Source of the DNA: Romanomermis culicivorax
Lineage: Eukaryota > Nematoda > Enoplea > Mermithida > Mermithidae
NCBI GenBank assembly: GCA_963922205.1
Contig: CAWUHX010000081.1
Span: 1-64,000 of the forward strand
Direction of reading: 5' to 3'
Length of the DNA: 64,000 nt
Shown here: positions 19,190 to 30,240 of the stretch, in pieces
How the letters are laid out: each line of letters opens with the position of its first letter
Numbering within the stretch: the stretch's first letter is position 1
Notes under the pieces: model-generated
Seen by the model: only the letters and a program-made list of their open reading frames with translations
Databases searched by the model: none
Told to the model about the DNA's origin: nothing
Position numbers and translations under genes: made by a program

Positions 19190-19821
19190 GTGGGTACTTT
19201 CTATGAAGGTATTGGGGCCAGATGTGTACTAGCCTCCACGCGGCTGGTGCTGGGACTGATCTTTTGATCAGTGCGAATGAGTACACAATTTCTGTTGATA
19301 TATAGCATGACTTTCCTATTTAGGCTAGCAATATAAAGCTTGAAGCGGCAGCTTCAGCTTTATTAGCTAGGCAAACTTCCCTCCCCCAACAGGCGCGGCG
19401 GCAGCCCCAGGTGGCAGCGGCGATGCATGTTAACAAATAACACAAATGGTAGAGCCCACACCAATTGAAATTTTCAGAACCCCTCGCACAAAATTTGGGC
19501 TTTTGTCCTAAATGGGTCGTGTTGGGTACCAATCGATAGATCTCATTGAGCTGATTCCGAAAAGTACCATATATGTCACATTATCTCAAGTTTTGATGGA
19601 GATGTGGGTGGGCCAAGTTTCGGCAACTTTTTTCTTTCTACACCAGGTGTGACGTCATGCTTTTTTCCAGCCGGAAAAATGACGTCATAGTAGTGGGAAG
19701 GTCGGCTATGTTTTGTACACTAGTCCCCGTTTTCTTTCAAAGTTTTTATGTGTACTAAATTTCCTATCTTTAACACAGGGTAGTCCCCAAAATGCTCCTA
19801 AGGGGGGGTCTCTATACTACT
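19190..19821 (-). repeat. Polinton right terminal inverted repeat
   Basis: Reverse complement of 5402-6032 with few differences. It contains the matching pair of TGACGTCA palindromes (about 19649 and 19678) and the mirror of the spurious 70-codon frame (19532-19320). The target duplication TTTGTG follows at 19822-19827. Confidence 0.95.
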
Positions 19822-20146
19822 TTTGTGGATATTTTATTTTACATATTTTATTTTTGAAGAATATTTTAGCATATTGGATCAGTTTTTTGAAAATTTTAGA
19901 TCAAAACATCTGTTTTGAAGCCTATTGAAGGCCATTTTGATGACAGTATGTATCTGCTAAAGGAATAGATCTGATTTTATACCTAGTGAATAATATATCC
20001 TCAGTAAAAATTACTGATTATTATTTTGATTATGAAAAATTTTACTGCTGGATTGTAGTTAGTTTAAATATTCACCAAATTGTTTCAAAGTTCTAGAATA
20101 ATCAGCTTTTGCTAAAATTTTTATTTCTGTCATTTTTCAGTGAAGC

Positions 20147-20817
20147 TTAAATTTTTTGTGAAGAAAAAGATGAGCAGTTAGCAACTTCTTCTGAACTTAT
20201 TCTATCTTCATCATGGTGCATCATAGGGCAGGGGATTCCATTAGCAAGAAGAAGGTCTTCCTCAAAGTTTTCCTTTTCCCCAAAATCCAATAGATTTTTA
20301 TGTCTCTTTCTCAAGGAAAATCTATCAAGTTCAAAGTTTCATACTGCATGCCAAAAAGATGTTGATAATGCAGGGTGCTTAGTTGCTTCACCCTGGATCC
20401 CATTGTTGTCATGTTTTTGATACAAATTTTTAGCAGCTACTATATATTCCATTTCTTTAAATGAGCTTGGGGACTCAAATAAATCCATAGGTATCATGCT
20501 CACATATTTTTTACTTGAGTTATAAATGCCACAAGTCAATTCGAGGAAAAAAGCTGTGCAGGTTATTATTTGCATTTTCCCAAGATTTTTTGCAGGATGT
20601 ACTAAGACAAAGAATGTGGTATAACACAGCATATGATTGACCTTTCGGAAACATCTAGAGGATCCATCTCTTTGACCATTTGAACATCTTTGAATGTGGA
20701 ACTAGCTGGGTCCAGCCCAAAAGTAATGCTTTTCAGACTTATGGAGTAAAAAATCTGTAATTTTGGATAAGTAAGATTAGAAAATGTGTCCTCTTTTACC
20801 CATTGTGTCATGGTCAC
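20147..20817 (-). pseudogene. Decayed coding remnant, family unknown
   Basis: Reading on -, a frame from 20817 to 20602 (with SITFGLDPASSTFKDVQMV) overlaps one from 20632 to 20339 (with ELTCGIYNSSKKYVSMIPM). An in-frame TGA at 20339-20341 is followed by about 63 more open codons to a TAA at 20147-20149, ending in an acidic tail. Together these look like one gene of about 220 residues broken by a frame change near 20610 and one stop. I cannot name the family. It lies outside the Polinton repeats and could be a host exon or another element. Confidence 0.4.
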
Positions 20818-21669
20818 ACCACCTTATAATCTCTGAGAATTTGACGTTGCACATGAAACATTTTTTCTGTTAAAAAAATGGAGGCAGACCATAAAATCAA
20901 AATGGTTTTGTTTGATAGCATACAGTAAGATAATAATTACTGTACCTTTAACTACAGTACGATATCATTCTCCAGCTGGGTAGAAGACCATTAACTATCC
21001 TAAAATTGTTGGCAGATTCTTCTAAGATGCAAAAAATTTTTTGATGTTTTTAGTAGTTTATAATGGTGGTGCAGAAATTTTCTACAGTGAATATTAGATA
21101 ACATTCAAATTGCCAGTTAATGGGCTGATTCTCCATCAAAAAATAAGTTCTTTGACTTGAGTGACGACTGGTCACTTGGTTGACCATTGGTCATTCAGAG
21201 GATCACTGTTCTCAATCTCAATTTAACCCTGCATAGTATTTACTTTGTTCATTATTCTTCAAAATATGACACAAGAATTAGACTGGTAAAGTTATCATTT
21301 AGGTCACTCGGGTCAAAGGTTGACTAAATTTTGGTCATCGCCTCCAAAACCACCATGCGTAACCGAATAGCTGGTTTGAATTTTGCGCATAAACAACACG
21401 ACGCACAAGTACTAACATTTATTCTATGATGTCAACAGGCTACTACAATTACTGTAGGTACCTTTTGCGTTACTACAACCATCATAGTGTAAAGCCATCA
21501 ATACAGTAACTTCGATTTTCCAGATCCTATATAACAAACTTTTAAACTTCATTCTCAAATTTGAATCTGAACAGAAATATTAGAACACTGTCTGGAGTAT
21601 TGACTCCAACAAATCTGCAATGGTGGTGCTGAGCAAATGTCCTCTGTGCTCTGGGTTTCATCTGGGAAT

Positions 21670-21883
21670 CATACCTGTACTTGGGGGGGGGGGAACTATT
21701 CCCCAACTTGGCCAACCATGTACCCAACATCACCCAACCCCTCCCCCCCCAGTTTGGAAAAAGTTAAAAAATTTTCAAAAAATTTGTTGGCCTTTTTTGG
21801 AAAAAATTTCGACTTTTTTCGACTTCCTCCCCCGAAATTTCAGATTTATCCTCCCCCAACTGGTCGGAGGTCTTACAGGTATG
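21670..21883. mobile_element. hAT-type MITE, copy 1 (CATACCTGTA ends)
   Basis: Ends CATACCTGTA...TACAGGTATG, flanked by a perfect 8-bp duplication CTGGGAAT (21662-21669 and 21884-21891), the hAT hallmark. The inside has long G and C runs next to both ends and a T/A-rich middle. The apparent 92-94-codon frames across it are by-products of its composition. Other copies are at 41050, 45131, 45723 and 63555. Confidence 0.88.
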
Positions 21884-21891
21884 CTGGGAAT

Positions 21892-23142
21892 GAAATAAAA
21901 CTTGGGGTTGAAATGGGATAAAGTATGTTCATTAGAAGATGGAGCCCTGAAACATTTCAGGCATTATTTTTTTCCGCGGGCCTTGAAAAGTGTCAAAACT
22001 TTTTTCCCCAAGTCGTTTTTTGCTTTATAATGCTCATAGTGAATTTAAATGATCTGTTCCAATCATTTTAACATTTTTAGAGCAATTAATTCATTGAAAT
22101 TGAATAAGAATTGAAGTTTTAGAGTTTTAGAGTCTAGTTTAGGAGCATTGTGAAACAAATTCTCCAGCAAAATATCCAAGGGCATAATAATGACTTTGAA
22201 TTTGTGAAATCGATGGTTAAGTCTTTTTGATGAAAAGTGGGGGCCCAAAAACCTGTTTAAATCTTTGCAGCGCTTGGCGCCGGAAAAATTTTTTCCAGTA
22301 TTGACATTCTGCAATGCTGGAAAATCAATTATTCAAATATTGATTTCAAAAATCCTTGTGGCCACAATCAGCTTTTATGTAGAACAAAAATTTCGGTGGG
22401 AACTGGGAACATGTCGTGTGATAACTCAATATTTAGCTGTTTACTCTTCTGGATAATAATAGAACAATTTTTATCATTATGCCATAATCCATTGGTAAAA
22501 ATTGATTAAATATATTTTTTCAATTTCAGGCCTGCAAACAATTGCCCAGAGATCACTGTTTTGAAAATTTACATTAAACATTGTGTGTATGGATACCACC
22601 TATGGCATTAATTGAAAGAAATTGTTACTTGTCACAGTTTTGGTATTTGATGATACTCCGCGAGGATTGCTGGTAGCTTGGTTCTTGTGCACCCAAGAAA
22701 ATGAACAAAGCTCAACAATATTTTTGAAGGCCCTTAAGAAAGATTAATTTTTCATATAATTGACTTTTTCTGATTCAAATGCTGAAATCTCTATTCTTGA
22801 TTATTTCATCGAAGTTCATGGAATTTTGTCTGCATTATGTAGTACGCTGCCATAAGCATTCTGAAGAAATTGATCTGCTAGGAGTGCAATTTTTTGATGG
22901 AAAGTTTTGTGGAAAGTTAAATCAGCAAATGTGAAAAATAGTTCCGACACTTTTTACATTTTCAAGTGAGGCACTTTATTTTAATACAGCTTATACAAAA
23001 ATTGCACCAGTTTTGTACTGAAAAAAATAACTAACAGAATTTTGAGTATTTGGATTTCTCATTTTCATTCATTTTCCCCATGTTTAGTGTACATATTTTA
23101 TTTCTAGAAAAATCAGTGATCAGTGCCTGTAAATTTAAATGT
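21892..23142. other. Intergenic, no gene seen
   Basis: AT-rich, with one copy of the dispersed GC-cored repeat (GCGCTTGGCGCCGGAAAAA at 22269). I see no coding region that I can support. The last bases are the left target duplication (ATGT) of the retroelement. Confidence 0.5.
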
Positions 23143-24552
23143 TGTCACGTTTATGCCAGTTTTGATGGGGCAGCTGGGGAGGTTTGGGTATCACATCAGG
23201 TAGTACCGTGTTTTAGATGTCACATTGATGGTGAACCATATCAGATTGATCCTATTACAGTGAGTAATAGGCTGTGACTCCTGATGGATACTGGCATTTT
23301 CCCCAGGCTCCCCTGGTTGGCATTGGGGGCCTAACCTGGCGAATGGTGGCTATAGGGAGACCCATAGCTGGTACTCTCTGGTGTTGTCTTGGGGTCTTAC
23401 TGTAGGGTAATGGACAACGCCGCCAGGCTAGGTGCGACAATCCCTGAGTCCTACTCAGTGAGAGTGGGGACAGGGTCACCCGTGAAATGACCTAATTTGT
23501 GGGACCCGGTTATGAACCAGACAGCCCCTTTTTAGCCCGAACCTGAGAGGTGGAGGCCCTACTTATCTGTGGAAGACCTGGGAAACCGACTTAAGAAGGG
23601 TTCCCCAACAAATACCCCACAAACAACAATAATCCCCTGAGAAGACTCACCTAGTCCTGCTTCTCAAGCGATTCGATGAATCGGGCGGCAAGTCCCTGGA
23701 TACTTTCGGTCTTCTGGCACTGGAGCGGAGGGATGCGATCCACATGAGTCCTAGCGACGAGTTTCGGCTATCGGAAGGCGATTCTCCAACGTTTCTTTGC
23801 AAACCGGGGTGGTCGGACACCTGGCACTGATGGGCAGCGGGTACTGTAGATGGGTAAGCGGCGGATGCAGTAGAGGGATATAAATTTATGCAAATTTATT
23901 TGAGAATAAGGCGGCCGACGCACAGGTGTATATAAAATTATGCAAATTTAAAATAAGGCGGCGGACGCGGAGTTACAACCGGACGGAAGCTTGGTGAACC
24001 CAAAAGTGAGCGAAAAATTAAAGAAACATGTCCTTTTAAGGACATGTTTGGCTACAGCTGCAGCTTGGGCGGAGTTTCTCGGCGTCCCAAGCTAACTTCT
24101 GCAGCTAGACGCAATGCAGAAGATGCCTATGAGCACATAGACATTTTTTCGTTCACATGCGTTTAGCACTGAGGCCGACTGCAGTGCCTATGCTAAGCAT
24201 ATGAACGTCTTTAGCTAAACTTCTTAGCTAGTCGTTTTTGCGTAACAAAAACGACGCTAATTTTTGGTGATAAGAGGTGCATGGAATGCACCAAAAATAG
24301 CCATGTGCTCGTGGAGCACGGCTGGCGGAAGTTTTTAGCTAAAGGGCCTACTGTAGCCCGCATTCATAAAGAAATAAAAATACAACAAAACGAAACATAG
24401 AAATGCATGAAAATATAAAAATGAACGCAAAATGCATGTGTAAAAATGAAATAAACGAAAACATGAATGAGTAATAAACAAATCATGAAGAAAAACAAAA
24501 AATTGACATGATCGGAATCACGTGACGTTGGGGATTTGAGCGGCACGTGACA
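23143..24552 (-). repeat. 3' LTR of the retroelement
   Basis: 1,410 bp, direct copy of 35677-37086. It contains a series of short perfect inverted repeats, such as ACATGTCC/GGACATGT at 24028-24050. Short frames at 23050-23277 and 23255-23479 repeat in the other LTR and are not genes. Confidence 0.95.
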
Positions 24553-24819
24553 CGGCGGTCCTTCGAAAAAGGGCGTCCTCGTCCTTGTGGTGGTTAGTAG
24601 TGAGGTTTGTGCGGCGTGTCCGTGGTTGTAGGTCGTTCCAAGGTGTGACGGCGGGTGGTCAAATAGGTCCGTTGGGTTGTTGGCCGATGGAGCCTTCTTT
24701 GATCGTAATTCGTTCGACAGTATGATAACCGGAAGTTGTTGATGCGTGAAGTTGCAGACATTGAATATCCTGTGCGAAAGTCTAGAACACAGAAAAGAAA
24801 AATTTTCAGGGCCAGATGT

Positions 24820-24965
24820 AGGCTATTGCAGAGGATGCGCCCAGTGAGGTACAGATTTTCGGGCTATCGCGGAGGATGCACCCAGTGAGGTGTAAGATAT
24901 CCAGTTATCGCAGGGGATGCACACAGTGAGGTGTAGGCTATCGGGTGGGGATGCGCCTAAGGTGT
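24820..24965 (+). repeat. Short tandem repeat beside integrase
   Basis: Three or four units of about 45-50 bases share GCTATCGCGGAGGATGC followed by a CCCAGTGAGGTG phrase. They lie between the integrase stop and the 3' LTR. The phrase CACGGCGGTCCTTCG next to the LTR (24549) recurs at about 25040, so this untranslated region has been partly duplicated. Confidence 0.65.
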
Positions 24966-25108
24966 GACACTTTGGTTGCTGAACCTTCTCTTCTATCCAC
25001 CAAAATCCAGCATGGATAAAAATGGATACTTCGTGAGGGGCACGGCGGTCCTTCGAAAAAGGACATCCTCGTCCGTAAGCGGGGACAATGAAGAGAAGAC
25101 ATCTTGAA

Positions 25109-26255
25109 TTAGGGGTCGGGGATCTCTGCATCAAGATGTGGGTCAATCAAATTCGGTGTAAAGTCCTGGCTTGTTGAAGGAAACAACAAGGGTGCCGAAT
25201 CCGTTGCCTGTGAAGTGGGAGGTGTATCCTCTGCTTCACTCAGTGGGTCAGGGGACACGTAAAGTTGAAGCTGGTTGACATGTACAGTGTCTTCCTGATC
25301 TGTCTCGAGAGAAAGTGTGACATTGGGATATGCCACACTTGTTACAAGATAGGGCCCATCGTAGATGGGCAACAATTTAGGAGTGAGTTCACGTTTGCTG
25401 GAGGTGCGCAGTTTGAGCACCTGATCCCCTACTTTGTACGAGACATCTTGTGCCCTCCCGTCGTAAGACTGTGCATAGGCCTCCTGTGCTTTCTCAATCC
25501 GACTCTGGATTAAGGTTAACACATTCGTGAAATGACGTTTGACCTCCATATCATATGAGGAAACATTAATGATATGGGCCGGAGGGTTGAATGAGAGCGA
25601 AGCATCAACAGGGAGCATGGGTGTGCGACTGTACATGAGTTCAAAGGGCGAGTACCTTGTTGACTCATTCATGCTGATATTGACGGCAAACACAGCGTAT
25701 GGTTGGTGTTCATCCCAATCAGTATGTCCGTGGTGAACATACATACGTAGCCGTGTGGCTAGTGTTTGATTAGCTCTTTCCACCTCGCCGTTGGTCATTG
25801 GATGATAGGCGGTAGAGTGGATCTTCTTCGTTGCGCAGATCGCAGTGATCTCAGTCATCAGTTTTGATGTGAAATCAGTGCCACGATCTGACTGAAGAAT
25901 CTGCGGTGCCGCGTGCCGGCAGACAATTTGTGTTACAAACAGCCGGGCTATGGTGTGCGCAGTGATGTCCGGAGTAGCAAAAGCCTCGACCCATTTCGTA
26001 AAGTAGTCGATGAAGACTACGATGAAATGGTTGCCAGCTTCGCTAGTGGTCATTGGTCCCATACAGTCGACACCTACCCGATGAAACGGTCCCGTGATGG
26101 TGATGGGTTTCAGGGTCGCAGTGGTTTTCTGTCGAGCGGGCTTATTCCATTGGCAAAGATCACACCGCTGACAGAAGGACTTGACATCCCGACTGAGGGA
26201 AGGCCAGTGGTATCTGCGAGCAATGAGCCGCTTTTTGTTTGTTTGTTCCGAGGAA
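25109..26255 (-). CDS. Retroelement integrase, N-terminally truncated
   Basis: About 380 residues of a Ty3/gypsy-type integrase. The CxxC of the zinc domain remains (CQRCDLC), but its upstream histidines are gone. The catalytic triad is visible: D in RVGVDCMGPM, D in LQSDRGTDF, and E in NGEVERANQTL. A GPY/F module (YDGPYLVTS) follows, with a proline-rich acidic tail. On - it lies directly after the protease-like ORF with no reverse transcriptase between, and the junction is a 14-bp repeat at 26241-26269. The frame has no natural start here; in the parent element it would be the end of Pol. Confidence 0.93.
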
Positions 26256-26269
26256 GTTTGTTCCGAGGA
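26241..26269 (-). other. 14-bp direct repeat at the reverse transcriptase deletion junction
   Basis: GTTTGTTCCGAGGA occurs at 26241-26254 and again at 26256-26269. Protease-like coding sequence is on one side and the integrase zinc domain on the other. The repeat suggests loss of the reverse transcriptase/RNase H segment by short-homology recombination, template switching or end joining. Confidence 0.6.
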
Positions 26270-27998
26270 CCAGTTCAGCTGAACAGTTCTCCTGTATTTG
26301 GACCTGAATCCGTTCAGAGACATCAGCTACTGTTACCGTGATGTAGGCTGCTCCTAGCAGTGGGATCAGGGACCCGTTGGCTGGGATAGGACGAGCCCTG
26401 GTTTGTGTAAGTGTCAAGTTGGGCAGCTGGGCCGCTAACTTGTGGTCCAGGAGTGAGAAAACAGCTCTTGTGTCGACCAGTGCCTTTGCTTCTACCCAGT
26501 TGTTAAGGAGAACTTTGATATGGGGTGTCCGAATATCATTTAGGTAAAAAGCAGAGACCACATGACCGGAATCAGGTGTGGTGGCACCACTAGTGTGTTT
26601 AGTCTTACTGGACCGCTTTGGAATCGGCAGTCCCGTACGACGTAGAAGACCTACTAGAGCGTATCCAACGGAGGGTTCCGGGTCATTTAGAAGGGTGGAC
26701 TCATCCTGTACCGTGAGTACGTGGTCTGAGTGGTCCCTTGGGCTCTGAGTTGCTCCTAGTGATTCAATCTCGGTGTCTGATAGCGGTGGCGTGGTTGGCA
26801 CGGGTGATGCCGGAGCATCTGAATCACTTGGCTCACGGAATCGGCCTTTCTCTAGCGTAACTGGAGAGGTTCCAGGCGGAGGTCGAGGGCAACCTGACCC
26901 GTGCAAGGTCGACAAATGACGACTTGCCCGTCTAGAAGAGGTCCGGGATCCCCTGGTTGACCCATGTGATGAGGCAATTGAGGAGGCCCGTGAATGTGGC
27001 CGAGAGATGGACGAAGCCCTGGACCGTGATCGTGATCCCGACCTGTGTGAGCTTCTTGAGAGAGCACGGGTGTTCTCCCACCAGGGGTCGATCTGGTCAA
27101 TCTCTGGCGTGGTCAGCAGGAGGGGTAATTCTACCGCGTCCAGCCGACAAACATTACGTTGGTAGTCAAACATAATGTTCTTGAACTGTTCTAAGAAGTC
27201 CAGTCCGAGTATAAGGTCAACAGGTGCCCAGAAGGGAGACGTAGTCTTGCACACATGGAGATGTATATCGATCCATGTGTTCGGCTGGCGGTTGCCGGGC
27301 AACATGATTTCATATGGTCCCGAAAGGATGGTATGAACGACTTTACCATTGATGCTCATCAATGGGTTAAAGTCGTGATGTTGCTGGAACGCCATGACCG
27401 CCTTCGGACTTTCTTTAGCCAAGGCCTTATGAAGACGTTGGCTAATGATAGTGCGGGGGCAACCCGTATCAAGGAAAGCAGGAGTTTCCTTGGCATCCAG
27501 CAGCACGAAGAAGCACGGTGTGATTCGGTCAAGCTGGGAGGGCACATCCTTTTGCACATAGTGAAAACCAATCCAGCGTTGGACTTTGTGGTAAAGACTC
27601 AACGGGGAGAAACAGCGAACAAACCGGACCTGTTTGTTCCGCAGACGGTAGCTGAGATAATAAGATACACCAAGATAGGCAAGGTATCCGACACCGATCA
27701 GCACTGTCAGGGTAATTAGGATGTTAAAGATCAACTGGACCGGCCCGCTCAGGACAGCATGCAAGCCCTGGGCGAGGGTGTGTTGTTGACCCGTAATAAC
27801 ATGGTTTGCTGCCAAACCGACACCTTCCAGAGAGGCCTTGATGTTGGTTCCTGCCCCTGCAAAAGCCTGGTAGATGGCGTCTAGTTGCAGGGATAGACCA
27901 GCGGTAAAGTTTACCAGCCGGTTGAGTACCGCTTCAATTTGCTCGGTCTTGTAAACGTACTGTTTAAAGAAGGCAAAGTTTGAAGGGGTCATCGCCAA
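26256..27998 (-). CDS. Env transmembrane region fused to two aspartic-protease-like domains
   Basis: One frame, running leftward. Residues 1-86 are a hydrophilic helical stretch with one glycosylation motif, then a strong membrane span (about 87-118). Protease-like domain 1 has FLDTGCP (D177-T178-G179) and a later DLILGLDFL (261-269). A Ser/Arg- and proline-rich linker follows (about 310-410). Protease-like domain 2 has ALVDTRAVFSLLD (D509-T510-R511, so Gly of DTG replaced by Arg) and LVLGTNFL (577-584). Domain 1 keeps the retropepsin signature; domain 2 is probably dead or changed. The upstream glycoprotein ORF ends five bases before this ATG in another frame, so the two parts of Env are separated by a frame change. 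Confidence 0.8.
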
Positions 27999-28002
27999 CT
28001 GG

Positions 28003-29403
28003 TCATGGAAGAGCGCCGGTGCATAAGTGAGTGATGTTGAAACGCTGCTTCCAGAAGAGTTCCAGTGGGATGTGGCTCACATGGACCTTGCCAGATTCAG
28101 TAAACCAGCCCGAGCGATTTCGGAAAATCCCTGTAAAGTGGTGATGACACGGCACAATTGGGCTAGATTTAATGAGATCTGGACCACCGGGGGTGGCGAA
28201 ATAGATGGTGCCGCCAACCTGCACAGGTAAGTACTTGTAGCAAACGTTTCCCACCCAGTACGAGTGGTAGACGTAGGTGGCATTGACCTTCTGACACGGC
28301 CATATTGTCAGTGCATCGCCTGTGAATTCTGCCGTCAGGTCATTCCTCTGGAGGAAAGCCCGGGCACCCAAGGTAGGGTCGAAGCGAAGCAACTGCCAAG
28401 TCAGATCAAGATAGCCTTGAGCGTGAGAGCAGAGCTCAAGCCACGTGAACCGGAAACCATTAATTTCCGACTCCTTGATCTGCTGAGCCAGATAGTTCAG
28501 TTTGGCATTGACAGGGTCGGGACGTGTGTCCTTTGCCATCCTGAACAAGTTTTGTGTCAAATTGTATCTCCCGTGGATGCATAGGAGAAGACCCTGATCC
28601 GTCCGGACTGTGGTGGAACGTAGTTCTGGGCACAGTTGGAAGACGCGGGAGTTTCCCGGGATCTTGAGGGCAACCTGTAGGTCATCGATGATGACGTGGT
28701 TCCCTGACATGGACGCAGTGTAATTTCCCTTGGGGTGATAATGACACCGCGCCGTGAAGTTTTGTGCAGGCCAGATAATGACCCCGTCTAGAGTAGTGCA
28801 CTGACCCGCAGTGGGACTGCATCCACCTACATCGCCTAAGGTGCTCAGGGCCATAGTGCCGTCCCACGAAGCGACTTGTCCCTCCTCGATGAAGAGGTTA
28901 GTCACTGTCTTGCAGACGTCACTGTAGCACCATTCGTACATCACTTCCAATGTTTGGTTTGTGCTATAAAAACCAGGGCGAATGCCGACAAGTTTTTGTG
29001 AGCCAAACATCTTAGTGCGATGTGCTAGCGCGCAGGCCGCAGGCGCTAAGTGCTGAGTGGTAATGACGTCTGCAGTGATGCCCCTAGAGCCGAAGAAACC
29101 AGTGTTGGTGCAGACTTTGCGGGGGCGCAATGTGCATTTCCACGCTGTGGTTGTAATCGGGTCTGAGCTAGGAACATACACCGTAATGTTCATGCGCCGT
29201 GGGCTCCATGAAGATTGCGGTGGTTTACACTCTACACGCTGGGGTAACTCAAGTGGATGTCCGCTTCTTGAGAGACCACAAAATTGATACTGAGCCGCCG
29301 GTGCTGACAAACTCACCCCTAGAAACAGTGATGTTACTATGGTCAATTTTATTATCAAAGACAACTGTACAAGCGTGGTTTGTAAGTGTTCACACATTTT
29401 CAT
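28003..29403 (-). CDS. Env-like surface glycoprotein
   Basis: Likely start ATG at 29403 (the frame is open upstream to 29832, but that part is a low-complexity shadow of the previous ORF). A hydrophobic signal sequence (LSLIIKLTIVTSLFLGVSLS) is followed by about 430 residues with many cysteines and eight N-glycosylation motifs, for example NITVY, NFTAR, NYTAS and NATYV. It stops at 28003-28005, and the membrane-anchor part follows in another frame. It is clearly an ectodomain, of the kind that lets a retroelement act as a virus. The family is uncertain; the cysteine-rich layout is vaguely like the glycoproteins of some insect negative-strand viruses. Confidence 0.8.
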   Translation of the reverse strand: MKMCEHLQTTLVQLSLIIKLTIVTSLFLGVSLSAPAAQYQFCGLSRSGHPLELPQRVECKPPQSSWSPRRMNITVYVPSSDPITTTAWKCTLRPRKVCTNTGFFGSRGITADVITTQHLAPAACALAHRTKMFGSQKLVGIRPGFYSTNQTLEVMYEWCYSDVCKTVTNLFIEEGQVASWDGTMALSTLGDVGGCSPTAGQCTTLDGVIIWPAQNFTARCHYHPKGNYTASMSGNHVIIDDLQVALKIPGNSRVFQLCPELRSTTVRTDQGLLLCIHGRYNLTQNLFRMAKDTRPDPVNAKLNYLAQQIKESEINGFRFTWLELCSHAQGYLDLTWQLLRFDPTLGARAFLQRNDLTAEFTGDALTIWPCQKVNATYVYHSYWVGNVCYKYLPVQVGGTIYFATPGGPDLIKSSPIVPCHHHFTGIFRNRSGWFTESGKVHVSHIPLELFWKQRFNITHLCTGALP

Positions 29404-29425
29404 AAATCTGGCCCGATGGGCAGTG

Positions 29426-30240
29426 TCAGATTTCTTCTTCGTCGCTGTCAGACGAGATGGGTTCCTGACTGGGGAAATCAAGGACCAACCCACCGCACGG
29501 GTGGATTTCCCGCAGGATACCGACTTTTGGCGACCGTGAGGCAACTGCCATTGGGAACGGTGATTCCTCAACAATGCTGACATCCTCATTAACCGGACAT
29601 AAGGTCTCGTCGACGGCCATGTGTTCGATGACGGGTGACTTGGTCGCAGCGGTCGGAGATGTCTCTTGGGCTGGCGCCAGCGATTTGGTTTGGGCTGCTG
29701 CCGACGATGTATTTTGGGCTGGTGCCGACAGTGTGGCTTGGGCCATTGCCGGCGGTGTGGGATCATTTGCTGGTTCCTTGGCCGGAGGCGAGGAAGCAAT
29801 AGTGTCCATTTCTGTTGGCGGTGTAGCGGCAACAGGTGGCCCTGCTGTCGGTGATGTAGCCGCGACAGCAGGCAGGAGGATCAGACTGGCCTGTTCGACT
29901 GCTCGGCAGGCGGCATCGACCGAAGGCGAGGATGGCTCCCCATCCAATAAGAACTTCTCGACGGGTGAGATTGTGATAGTCCCATTGGCAATGAACTCGA
30001 GTGCCCGTCGGGCGATGTCGGGTCCTAAGAGTCGCATTGATACAGGTGCCGCGAGCACCATGTCAGCGGCCGTGAGCGCTTCGACATGCGATGGCTCGTT
30101 GAGCAGAGTCCACGGCAAATGCGGGTATTTCTTGGCCAGGTCAACTGACCAGATGGCCAACATTGCGTCTTGGACGGGCGATGGCGCTGTGAACAAGAAA
30201 TCGATAGAGTCGTGGACTGAGATAGATTTCTGGTTCCTAC
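29426..30240 (-). CDS. Unknown ORF between gag and env
   Basis: About 256 codons plus a short upstream extension. The N-terminal 90 residues are globular ([14 protein letters not shown]...[13 protein letters not shown]), the middle is a long Ala/Pro/Thr-rich repeat region ([20 protein letters not shown]), and the C-terminus is very acidic (SSDSDEEE). It overlaps the end of the gag frame (to 30025) in another frame. It is either the C-terminal part of Gag after a frame change near 30230 or a separate accessory protein. The env start lies 23 bases after its stop. No family is recognised. Confidence 0.6.

Larger units (their letters stand above)
5402..19821. mobile_element. Polinton/Maverick DNA transposon, full length
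   Basis: The element begins AGTAGTATAGAGACC and ends with the reverse complement. TTTGTG flanks it on both sides (5396-5401 and 19822-19827), a perfect 6-bp target duplication. Six-bp duplications, AG...CT ends and long terminal repeats are Polinton hallmarks. It carries the full core set: PolB, retroviral-type integrase, FtsK/HerA-like ATPase, adenain-like protease, and major and minor capsid proteins. PolB is transcribed leftward and the rest rightward. An extra TBP-like gene lies near the right end. Near-identical terminal repeats and a perfect duplication suggest recent insertion, yet several frames are interrupted. Confidence 0.97.

Noticed and set aside
29404..29832. N-terminal extension of the env-like ORF
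   Set aside because: It is the alternate frame of the repeat-rich preceding ORF; the signal peptide begins right after the ATG at 29403.
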